From an uncultured Collinsella sp. (lineage in GTDB: Bacteria > Actinomycetota > Coriobacteriia > Coriobacteriales > Coriobacteriaceae), in assembly GCA_958421655.1 (NCBI GenBank), contig CATZMG010000045.1, forward strand, positions 1 to 18,726: a stretch of 18,726 bases of DNA. The letters run 5' to 3'. The translations under genes and the position numbers were made by a program. The notes beneath the pieces were generated by a model. It made no database searches, was not told the DNA's origin, and saw nothing but the letters and a program-made list of their open reading frames with translations. This document shows, piece by piece, positions 6,279-12,948 of this stretch. Numbering within the stretch: position 1 is the stretch's first letter; the number at the start of each line of letters is the position of its first letter.

Positions 6279-7445
6279 TTAGGCAGCCGGGCAGATCTTC
6301 TTGAAGAGCTCGATGACGTCGTCGAGCGTCGCCTCGCGCGGGTTACCCGGGAAGCAGGCGTCGGCCATGGCGTCCTTGGCCAGGACCTCGATCTCGTCAG
6401 CCTTCATGGCCTCGCAGACGTGCGGGATGTTCACGTCGGCGGAAAGCTGCTTAACGGCGGCGATAGCGGCGTCGGCAGCCTCGTCGGTGCTCATGCCCGT
6501 GGTGTCAACGCCCATGGCGACGGCAACCTTGGCCAGGCGCTCGGCGCAAACCGGCTTGTTGAACTCCATGGCGATCGGCAGCAGCATGGCGCAAGCGACG
6601 CCGTGCGGGGTGTCGTAGTGAGCGGACAGGGTGTGAGCCATGGCGTGGTCGATGCCCAGGCCAACGTTGGAGAAGCCCATGCCGGCGACATACTGACCAA
6701 GAGCCATGCCCTCGCGGCCGGAGCCGGGCTGGCCGGACTTGGCCTCGGCGACGGAGTCGCGCAGGTTCTCGCTGATCAGCTTGATAGCCTCAAAGTGGAA
6801 CATGTCGGAGAGCTCCCAGGCGCCCTTGGTGGTGTAGCCCTCGATGGCGTGGGTCAGAGCATCCATGCCAGTGGAAGCGGTCAGGCCGGCAGGCATAGAA
6901 GCCATCATATCGGGGTCGACGACGGCGACCTCGGGGGCGTCGTTGGTATCGACGCACACGAACTTGCGGACCTTCTCGGGGTCGGTGATGACGTAGTTGA
7001 TGGTCACCTCGGCGGCGGTACCGGCGGTCGTCGGCACGGCGATGGTGAACACGGCGTGGTTCTTAGTGGGAGCAACGCCCTCGAGGCTGCGGACATCGGC
7101 GAACTCGGGGTTGTTGATGATGATGCCAATGGCCTTGGCAGTGTCCATGGAGGAACCGCCACCGATGGTCACGATAGCGTCAGCCTCGGCGGCCTTGAAG
7201 GCCTCGACGCCGTCCTTGACGTTCTGGATGGTGGGGTTGGGCTTGATCTCGGAGTAGAGGCTCCAAGCGATGCCGGCGGCGTCGAGCTCGTCGGTCACCT
7301 TAGCGGTAACGCCAAACTTGACCAGATCGGGGTCGGAGCAGACGAAGATCTTCTTGTAGCCGCGACGCTGGAGCTCGCCGGGGATCTCCTTGATGGCGCC
7401 GGAACCATGATAAGAGATGGTATTGAGAACGAAACGATTAGCCAT
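6279..7445 (-). CDS. fucO: Iron-containing alcohol dehydrogenase, lactaldehyde reductase type
   Basis: A 388-residue group III (iron-dependent) alcohol dehydrogenase. It is recognisably close to E. coli FucO along its length (for example the NNPEFADVRSLEG, PTTAGTAAEVTINYVITD and ALGQYVAGMGFSNVGLG regions). FucO reduces L-lactaldehyde to 1,2-propanediol with NADH in anaerobic fucose or rhamnose breakdown. The nucleotide loop GGGS is at 95-98 and the metal ligands are D195, H199, H267 and H281. ATG 7445 follows GGGAGG at ideal spacing. No other fucose or rhamnose genes are nearby, so a wider alcohol/aldehyde role is possible. The 5' leader holds a 7-bp GC hairpin (7465-7471 with 7481-7487). A weak promoter (TTTCAA, 17 bp, TTATAG on the - strand) lies upstream. 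Confidence 0.9.
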   Translation of the reverse strand: MANRFVLNTISYHGSGAIKEIPGELQRRGYKKIFVCSDPDLVKFGVTAKVTDELDAAGIAWSLYSEIKPNPTIQNVKDGVEAFKAAEADAIVTIGGGSSMDTAKAIGIIINNPEFADVRSLEGVAPTKNHAVFTIAVPTTAGTAAEVTINYVITDPEKVRKFVCVDTNDAPEVAVVDPDMMASMPAGLTASTGMDALTHAIEGYTTKGAWELSDMFHFEAIKLISENLRDSVAEAKSGQPGSGREGMALGQYVAGMGFSNVGLGIDHAMAHTLSAHYDTPHGVACAMLLPIAMEFNKPVCAERLAKVAVAMGVDTTGMSTDEAADAAIAAVKQLSADVNIPHVCEAMKADEIEVLAKDAMADACFPGNPREATLDDVIELFKKICPAA

Positions 7446-7504
7446 TGATAGCCTCCCATCGTGTGCGGGGCATCCATTACGCCCCGCGCTATAAGTCCCA
7501 TCCT

Positions 7505-7560
7505 AACGCTTTTGAAACAGAAAACGCGTGAGAACGTCAAAAGTGTTAAAGCGTTTCAAC
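7505..7560 (-). promoter_or_regulatory. AT-rich dyads in the fucO upstream region
   Basis: AACGCTTT (7505-7512) and AAAGCGTT (7548-7555) are complementary. CTTTTGA (7509-7515) and TCAAAAG (7537-7543) form a second dyad between them. The outer right site read on the - strand (TTGAAACGCTTTAA) resembles LacI/CcpA-family operators with their central CG. These sites lie 60-115 bases upstream of fucO, so catabolite-type or sugar-specific control is possible but unproven. Confidence 0.35.
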
Positions 7561-7678
7561 ATACTAACGGGGCCTTAGCCTTTCCCTCCCGACAGCAGCG
7601 AAGGCTAGATTATAGGAGCAATCGCCCAAAGAATACGATCCACTCAGTCTAAATTGTTTCTGCTTTAGCAATATATGT

Positions 7679-7707
7679 TTGACAATACGTTTATAAATGG
7701 TTACCTT
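7679..7707 (+). promoter_or_regulatory. Candidate promoter of the RiPP-type operon
   Basis: A perfect -35 TTGACA (7679-7684) is followed after 17 bp by the weak -10 TACCTT (7702-7707); TATAGT (7707-7712) is an alternative with an over-long spacer. It lies about 60 bases upstream of the start of the radical SAM gene. The strong -35 with poor -10 would suit an activated or tightly controlled promoter. Confidence 0.45.
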
Positions 7708-7723
7708 ATAGTAAACATCTTAG

Positions 7724-7746
7724 TTCACTAAAATAACATTAGTGAA
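7724..7746 (+). promoter_or_regulatory. Perfect dyad directly before the radical SAM gene
   Basis: TTCACTAA (7724-7731), a 7-base gap, and TTAGTGAA (7739-7746) form a perfect 8-bp inverted repeat. A third half-site, TTAGT (7720-7724), makes an overlapping smaller palindrome. The dyad ends 3 bases before the ribosome-binding site AAAGAGG (7750-7756), so it could be an operator near the start of transcription or an RNA hairpin that limits ribosome access. No regulator gene is present in the island. Confidence 0.5.
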
Positions 7747-7764
7747 ATGAAAGAGGCGGTAGAG

Positions 7765-9192
7765 ATGTTAGTTCTACCCATAAAGACCCTCTTGGGCCAC
7801 TACATTTATGATGCCAATCGAAACGAGATACTTGCAGTAAGCAAAGATCTCTTCAATTACATCTCAGAAGTCCAAGCAGGCGAAGTTTGCCCCGACTCCT
7901 ATAAATCAGACCAAGAATTCCAGTTACTACAATCATGTGGCTACTGCTGTGATTCGCCATTGCAGGATGTCGCTTATCCATCAATTGACCTTTTGAAAGT
8001 TAAGCTGGAAAGAAATTTACGGATGATAACCCTTCAGCTGACTCAATCTTGCAACTTCCGATGTGATTACTGTATCTATTCCGAAAACTCCTTATACAAC
8101 AGAACCCACAGTCATAACTCTATGTCTGTTTCGACGGCCAAACATGCAATCGAATTCTTTAAGATGCACTCGATTGACAACCCAAACCCGGTCGTAGCAT
8201 TTTATGGAGGAGAACCTCTCCTTCGATTTAGTGAAATTAAGCTAATTACTCAATATGCAGAACAGGTATTTGAAGGAAAACACATCTCATTTCGAATTAC
8301 AACCAATTGCTCTCTTTTATCTGAAGATATGGTTAAATTCTTCTTCGATTCTGGGCATGAATTCTATTTGCTAATCAGTCTTGACGGGCCGCAGCAAATC
8401 CATGATAAGTCTAGGCATTACGCTAATGGTGAGTCCTCATACCAAGCAGTTATAGACAATGTTCATATGATTTTAGACAACCATCCTGAACGCAACAAAT
8501 ATATTCATTTTAATGCCGTAGTCGACACGAACAACATCTATAAAACAGTCTCTTCCTTTATAAATGATAAGGATATCGAGGCTTGCGATGTTCAATTCAA
8601 CTACTTGGAACGCAACGGACGTATCGCCCCCTACAATGACAAGTTCTCAAGTCAACTGAATTACGCCTTATTTAAAGCAAGAATTATGGACGAGCGCAAG
8701 ATCGAAAAAGGAAACCGCAGCGATAGGCTCGCTTCATATACGCTTGCAAGCATCAACCAAAACATTAAGCGATTTGCACCTTCGAACATCCCAACAAAAG
8801 CTATACCCGGTGGTCCATGCGAGCCAGGAGTTACGCGTCTATTTGTGACAACAGCAGGAGCGCTTCTTCCTTGCGAAAGGGTCAGCGAAACAACCAAAGA
8901 CATGTATATCGGTACATTGGATTCAGGATTTGATTTAGGTCAAATTGAAAAGATGATCAATGTTTCAAAGCTGACCAGCGATTCATGTAAAAAATGTTGG
9001 GCATTTCAGCTGTGCACTCAATGCATTAAAAGCGCAGATTGCAAAGGAGTAATTAGCCCTGATTACAAGCGAACAGCATGCGACAACTCAAAACGAATTG
9101 CCTTTGATCGACTTAATCAGAAAATACTTCGCTTTGAGCTTCATAGACACGAAGTGTCCATTACAACGGCTCTTAAAAGGAACAAGCGATAA
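7765..9192 (+). CDS. Radical SAM/SPASM Cys-rich peptide maturase (CcpM-like)
   Basis: A 475-residue radical SAM enzyme expected to modify the nearby Cys-rich peptide with SAM-derived radical chemistry. The [4Fe-4S]/SAM motif is C96-x3-C100-x2-C103 in QSCNFRCDYCIY, followed by GGEP at 148-151. The C-terminal half carries a cysteine-rich SPASM-type region (C352, C370, C408, C411, C417, C420, C426, C439) for auxiliary Fe-S clusters. The first 85 residues are a separate N-terminal region, probably for precursor recognition (inference). ATG 7765 is preferred over ATG 7747 because AAAGAGG lies 8 bases before it. Gene order and architecture match the maturase called CcpM (TIGR04068, from memory) rather than generic SPASM proteins. 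AT-rich codon use contrasts with the flanking genes. The reaction product is unknown. Confidence 0.88.
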   Translation: MLVLPIKTLLGHYIYDANRNEILAVSKDLFNYISEVQAGEVCPDSYKSDQEFQLLQSCGYCCDSPLQDVAYPSIDLLKVKLERNLRMITLQLTQSCNFRCDYCIYSENSLYNRTHSHNSMSVSTAKHAIEFFKMHSIDNPNPVVAFYGGEPLLRFSEIKLITQYAEQVFEGKHISFRITTNCSLLSEDMVKFFFDSGHEFYLLISLDGPQQIHDKSRHYANGESSYQAVIDNVHMILDNHPERNKYIHFNAVVDTNNIYKTVSSFINDKDIEACDVQFNYLERNGRIAPYNDKFSSQLNYALFKARIMDERKIEKGNRSDRLASYTLASINQNIKRFAPSNIPTKAIPGGPCEPGVTRLFVTTAGALLPCERVSETTKDMYIGTLDSGFDLGQIEKMINVSKLTSDSCKKCWAFQLCTQCIKSADCKGVISPDYKRTACDNSKRIAFDRLNQKILRFELHRHEVSITTALKRNKR

Positions 9193-9197
9193 AAATC

Positions 9198-10211
9198 ATG
9201 AAGACAATTGGACTTATATCTTTCACGAGAGCTGACTATCCTCTTCTAATTGGATTGCTAGGAATTGGCTACAATATCCGGGTATCAACGCCATGCGGCA
9301 TTCTACCGGACGGCGTAGATGTTGCCAACCTTGTTAATTGCAAAGAAATTGGCATAAGAAATCAAATTAACTATGCAACGACAATCGATGAATCAGACCT
9401 GGTTGTCGTTTTATCGACAAAAGAAAGCGCCGCAGGACTCATCGAATTTAGTAAACACGCTGAAACCTATGCTCATTCTGTAAATAAGAAGGTTGTCAGC
9501 CAACTCGCCACTGAACAAATCGAGTCTAGCAAAAGCGACATGCAGGAATTAGCCCTGATACCAAAAATTGTTGTCGGGAATCTATATACACCCGCCGATT
9601 CAACAATTACGTTTAGTAGCATCGTTAGCGAGATGAGAAAGCGCCATCCCAATCTATGCGCTTTGAGCTTCAATCCTTTAAATGAAATCTGGGGCTGTAA
9701 CACCCTTAGTTTTGATGGTGGCCAATCCGCCGTCATCAAAATGAATGAGCAGATCAATCTCATCATTGAGAATGATGAATCCGACCTAGCTCTATTAGAA
9801 ACGCCCAATGTGCTTATGAAATACGACGACCACATTTTCGGAGATTACGGATTAGGATCGATTGCTGCATGTCGAGCTTTCTGCCCTGACTTGGCCATTA
9901 TCAATATCCCATACACGATAGCCGACTACGACATAATGCTTGGGCTCATACCCATAATTGAAACGCTTACGCAAGCAGAGAAAGTTCAATTTGAAATTAC
10001 AAACGAAGTACTTGACGCCACGGAAGGGTTGGAGACGCATAGATTTCAAATAAGCTATTCATCTAGCGATAAAGCTATTCAAGCAGCAAGGGAACTTCGA
10101 CTAAGAGGAATGCCCTGTTTCTCAGCCAGCTTAGATCCAGAAGAATCATTACTATGCTGCAAAACAATCGAGAACGAGTTGTTTGATTTCGATATTGGGG
10201 TGCTGAAATGA
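9198..10211 (+). CDS. Peptide maturation system protein, TIGR04066-like
   Basis: A 337-residue soluble protein, no signal peptide, no recognisable catalytic motif. From memory, its place directly after the CcpM-type maturase and before an ACP-like gene matches the TIGR04066 'peptide maturation system protein' family. Sequence similarity could not be tested. Two alpha/beta-like halves are suggested: an N-terminal part with ISFTRADYPLLIGLLG and DESDLVVVLST, and a central part around residues 190-260 with DLALLETPN, a GDYGLGSIAACRAFCPDLAI segment and an aspartate-rich loop. Cysteines at C33, C48, C153, C169, C228, C233, C310, C322 and C323 (approximate numbering) are not in an Fe-S pattern. It starts 5 bases after the maturase stop with only a distant SD, so translational coupling is likely. 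Role unknown; a scaffold or accessory enzyme is a guess. Confidence 0.65.
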   Translation: MKTIGLISFTRADYPLLIGLLGIGYNIRVSTPCGILPDGVDVANLVNCKEIGIRNQINYATTIDESDLVVVLSTKESAAGLIEFSKHAETYAHSVNKKVVSQLATEQIESSKSDMQELALIPKIVVGNLYTPADSTITFSSIVSEMRKRHPNLCALSFNPLNEIWGCNTLSFDGGQSAVIKMNEQINLIIENDESDLALLETPNVLMKYDDHIFGDYGLGSIAACRAFCPDLAIINIPYTIADYDIMLGLIPIIETLTQAEKVQFEITNEVLDATEGLETHRFQISYSSSDKAIQAARELRLRGMPCFSASLDPEESLLCCKTIENELFDFDIGVLK

Positions 10212-10522
10212 CAGCATATTGTAAAGATAAAACCATCTACGCAGAAATCGAAAAAGCGATAAGCAATATTAGAGATTTGGATTTGACTCAATTTGACCAA
10301 AATCTAAGAAATCAGCAATTGACCGACCCGCCATTCAACTTGTCCTCATCAGATTTAGTTCGACTTCTAATTTATCTTGAAAGCAGGTTTTCTGTTTACG
10401 TTGAGTACTCGTCGATTGAAAACCTAGGGTTCAACAGTGTTGAGGAGGTGAAGAAGGTAATAGAACAGTCAGAAACAATCGAACAATGGGAGGCAAATCA
10501 TGAGAAGTATTCGTCCATTTAA
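10208..10522 (+). CDS. Acyl carrier-like protein of the peptide maturation system
   Basis: A 104-residue small acidic helical protein. Residues 46-61 (SSSDLVRLLIYLESRF) align by pattern with the helix II start of acyl carrier proteins (DSLD-VEL--ALE-EF). On that alignment S47 takes the place of the phosphopantetheine serine, but the usual preceding Asp and following Leu are both Ser. Whether it is modified is therefore uncertain. From memory, an 'acyl carrier-related protein' (TIGR04069) is a standard partner in this class. Its ATG overlaps the previous stop in ATGA (10208-10211), and its 3' end overlaps the precursor gene by 23 bases. It could carry an acyl or aminoacyl group, or serve only as a docking protein (inference). 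Confidence 0.65.
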   Translation: MTAYCKDKTIYAEIEKAISNIRDLDLTQFDQNLRNQQLTDPPFNLSSSDLVRLLIYLESRFSVYVEYSSIENLGFNSVEEVKKVIEQSETIEQWEANHEKYSSI

Positions 10523-10679
10523 CATGCATGCAGTAAATAGCGTCATTCATTTTGTTAGAAATTGCCCATGCGGTTATTGCAGCTGCATGTACTGCAACAT
10601 ACTGCGCAATTCTCCGCACGAAGCAGAAGTCGGTTCCAATTCGATCGAGGCGATGACGCGTGGTGGCTACTGGTCCTAA
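10500..10679 (+). CDS. Cys-rich RiPP precursor peptide, CLI_3235/Clo7bot-like
   Basis: A 59-residue peptide. The N-terminal part (1-21, including MRSIRPFNMH) looks like a basic leader. The core begins with five cysteines in eleven residues: CPCGYCSCMYC at 22-32 (C22, C24, C27, C29, C32). The tail is rich in small and polar residues and ends in GGYWS. ATG 10500 has an excellent ribosome-binding site, GGGAGG (10488-10493), at 6 bases. It overlaps the ACP-like gene by 23 bases and the next gene by 20. Size, C-x-C repeats and position fit, from memory, the bacteriocin-like precursors matured by CcpM-type enzymes. There is no Gly-Gly leader cleavage site. The five cysteines are the likely modification sites (inference). 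Activity is unknown. Confidence 0.8.
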   Translation: MRSIRPFNMHAVNSVIHFVRNCPCGYCSCMYCNILRNSPHEAEVGSNSIEAMTRGGYWS

Positions 10680-11199
10680 ATCGAGCAAGACGGCTACAAA
10701 CGAATACCGAATCTCAATTGAAGGTAACCCTTATCCGCATGCTCTAGTTCTCACCAACCCAGCTGGAGACAACCTCAATATCAAAAGACATGGGTTCACG
10801 GGTCCACTAGGACAGCTATTGAGTCTAAAATATACCGTTTATGACGATGCGAATGAAAAACTCTTTACTGTCGTCGACGGTGGTTTTAGTAACATGCCCA
10901 GGGTTGCGCTCGTCATCGAACACAAAGAAGTTGCGGTGTTCGATTATGGCCTAAACAGACTTGAGATGAAGTGCGTAACGAACATACCGAATTACACAAT
11001 AAAAGGTAACTTCCTATTTGGAGATTACGATATATTCAGCCAACGGGAAGTGAAGCTATCTTCAGTTATCGTCCTTCAATGTGATAAACAATCGTGCTTT
11101 AGCATACAGGTTTTGGATAAAGCCGAATTAGCCGCCGCAATTGGAATACCCACAGCTATTGCCCTTCTGAGGGCTCGAATTGAAGAGCATCTCGAATAA
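10660..11199 (+). CDS. LURP-one-related / tubby C-terminal-like protein
   Basis: A 179-residue soluble protein made mostly of predicted beta-strands. The pattern of strands ending in NYTIKGNFLFGDYDIF (about 111-126), a turn, FSIQVLDKAE (147-156) and a hydrophobic C-terminal helix GIPTAIALLRA (162-172) is like the LURP-one/YxjI family, which shares the tubby/scramblase beta-barrel fold. Family members are small cytosolic proteins of unclear function, some thought to meet membrane lipids. GTG 10660 (or 10663) is the only reasonable start. GAGG (10647-10650) lies 9 bases before it, inside the precursor gene. The 20-base overlap with the precursor points to coupled translation. Its role in the peptide system is unknown; immunity or membrane association of the peptide is one idea. 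Confidence 0.6.
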   Translation: MVATGPKSSKTATNEYRISIEGNPYPHALVLTNPAGDNLNIKRHGFTGPLGQLLSLKYTVYDDANEKLFTVVDGGFSNMPRVALVIEHKEVAVFDYGLNRLEMKCVTNIPNYTIKGNFLFGDYDIFSQREVKLSSVIVLQCDKQSCFSIQVLDKAELAAAIGIPTAIALLRARIEEHLE

Positions 11200-11225
11200 A
11201 GCGCAAAAAGCAGTTCGTAGCAACG

Positions 11226-11259
11226 TTCAGGAGCTAGATAGTTTTTTCTGGCTCCTGAA
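11226..11259. terminator. Possible hairpin between convergent genes
   Basis: TTCAGGAGC (11226-11234) and GCTCCTGAA (11251-11259) form a perfect 9-bp stem with a 16-base loop containing a run of T. The structure overlaps the last codons of the ABC transporter gene and lies 26 bases after the LURP-one-like gene. There is no T-tract after either arm, so it is a weak terminator candidate only. Confidence 0.35.
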
Positions 11260-12838
11260 ACTGTATTACATAGTCTGCAAATTGTTCGAAACCATGTCCA
11301 TGATCCGCAATGATGACGATTCGCTCTTTCATCTCCTGTGCAACCACCACCTTCAAAAAGGATATCGAAGCATTATCTAAATTGTTGCAAGGCTCATCCA
11401 AAATGATAATAGAATAACTGCTCAAAAAGGCCCTACAGAGTAATAGAGAAGCCAGTTCTCCGCCAGACAAATTGTGTCCCCTAGCTCCAATGATGGGATT
11501 TGCTTCAAATAATTTATCGAGGCTAAAACCCTTCAAAAGATAGATGAGTTTTTCAGAGTCAATATCTACAAGACCATAGTAAAGAGCCTTCCTGAAAGTT
11601 CCCCCCATTATCAAATGTCTTTGCGGCATAGTTGCGCAGGGTAGCTGGATTAAAGTCGAACCATCGAAAATAACAGTAGACTCATTAACACAAAGTCTGC
11701 CAGCAACTGGCGACAATAATCCATTCAATACTTCCAGAAATGAAGATTTACCACATGCATTAGGGCCGCTTACTAAAACCAGACAAGGTGCCTGTATCGT
11801 GCAATCCGGAATTGTTATCCTCTCATTAGTTTCGTTCGACGAAAACGAGAGTCTGATTCCTTTCCAACTAATTCGATCAGCATGATCGAAGCATATCAAA
11901 TTAGGTTTTTCAGCTTCCAAAAGACGACGTAATTCCAAGACACGGTGCAACGATCTAAACGACGGCTGAAGCTGAGCCCAACAATTCAGAACAAGAGGAA
12001 AAGGAGAATAGCATAGAAGTACAAGTTGATAACTCTGCACCGCAATCCCGACCGTCAGCCCGCGCTTTAACACAAGGAAAATAAGCAGCAGGACTGAAAG
12101 CAAGCCAGTAATGATGTTGCCAGCGTCAACTATTTCAGTTGCCAATCTCGCAAAGACACTCTCCTCAACTCGAGAGTTCCTGCAGGCTTTAAGCATCTTT
12201 TTATAGCGAAGTAATTCCAAGTTAATTGAACGAGAAATACGAATGTAAAGTCGACAATTTATTAGTTGGGCTAAATAAGCAGAACCCCTCGCCTGGGCCT
12301 CCAATGCCTTTTCGCTCTTAGTCGATAGCTTACTAAGAGCGAACGGATATAGAAGCGAAATAAACAATGCCGAAACACAAACAGGAATCAAAAGCAACAA
12401 AGAGATATTAGATAGCGCCACAAACGATACCAAACCCGTCACTAGGCACGGAAGAAACGCAGTTGTAAATATTCCAATCATCGGCTGTAGGTTCCCAGCC
12501 TCTTCAATGCGCGATAACAGGTAGTCACTGTCTTTTGCTAAAACCAAGGGCCGCTCTAAAGCATGGCGAGCAAGCAATCTATAGAAGCAGTTAGCACCAT
12601 CGGAAGCCAATTGCTCCGCATATTTTGATCTGAACAGGTTTGTCACCAGCTCAACTGAGAGCAATACTAGCAGGCCTAACCCAATGTATAAAACGTTACG
12701 ATAATTAGAGCGAAGCAGGCCATAGTCTATTATCAACGATTCAGCTTTAACAACAGACAGCTCCACCAGGGCAGATAAAATGCAGAGCGCCATCAACTTG
12801 ATTACTGTCGTCTTATTTTGAATAAAATGCTCTGGCAT
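11234..12838 (-). CDS. ABC transporter, fused permease and ATPase (half transporter)
   Basis: A 534-residue exporter-type half transporter expected to dimerise in the membrane. The N-terminal 290 residues carry about six hydrophobic segments (near 14-30, 48-66, 125-142, 147-166, 240-258, 262-285). The ATPase follows: Walker A GPNACGKSS at 358-366, Q-loop Q406, signature LSGGE at 457-461, Walker B with LDEP at 480-483, and H-loop H513. No C39 peptidase domain is present, so it would not itself cut a leader. Codon use is AT-rich like the peptide genes. It converges on them, with its own TATAAT-like -10 at 12861-12866 (- strand) and GAGGGGA before the ATG. Export of, or self-protection from, the Cys-rich peptide is the likely role (inference). 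Confidence 0.85.
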   Translation of the reverse strand: MPEHFIQNKTTVIKLMALCILSALVELSVVKAESLIIDYGLLRSNYRNVLYIGLGLLVLLSVELVTNLFRSKYAEQLASDGANCFYRLLARHALERPLVLAKDSDYLLSRIEEAGNLQPMIGIFTTAFLPCLVTGLVSFVALSNISLLLLIPVCVSALFISLLYPFALSKLSTKSEKALEAQARGSAYLAQLINCRLYIRISRSINLELLRYKKMLKACRNSRVEESVFARLATEIVDAGNIITGLLSVLLLIFLVLKRGLTVGIAVQSYQLVLLCYSPFPLVLNCWAQLQPSFRSLHRVLELRRLLEAEKPNLICFDHADRISWKGIRLSFSSNETNERITIPDCTIQAPCLVLVSGPNACGKSSFLEVLNGLLSPVAGRLCVNESTVIFDGSTLIQLPCATMPQRHLIMGGTFRKALYYGLVDIDSEKLIYLLKGFSLDKLFEANPIIGARGHNLSGGELASLLLCRAFLSSYSIIILDEPCNNLDNASISFLKVVVAQEMKERIVIIADHGHGFEQFADYVIQFQEPEKTI

Positions 12839-12860
12839 ATGTCCATCCCCTCAACTAATA

Positions 12861-12866
12861 ATTATA
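12861..12866 (-). promoter_or_regulatory. Candidate -10 box of the ABC transporter gene
   Basis: Read on the - strand the hexamer is a perfect TATAAT, about 22 bases upstream of the ATG. No good -35 is seen at 16-18 bp. It implies that the transporter is transcribed separately from the + strand peptide genes. Confidence 0.4.
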
Positions 12867-12948
12867 GCTAGAAAGATGACATTTTTATTCTATAGCCTCA
12901 GGCAGCACACTTTGCTGACGCCAAATCTTGTCATTTCAAACATGCACC

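Noticed and set aside
6420..7448. 342-codon open frame antisense to fucO
   Set aside because: Gly/Asp/Val/His repeats typical of a shadow frame; fucO is certain.
10562..10747. 61-codon frame starting MPMRLLQLHVLQ overlapping the precursor gene
   Set aside because: It is out of frame with the Cys-rich precursor, has no ribosome-binding site and no motif.
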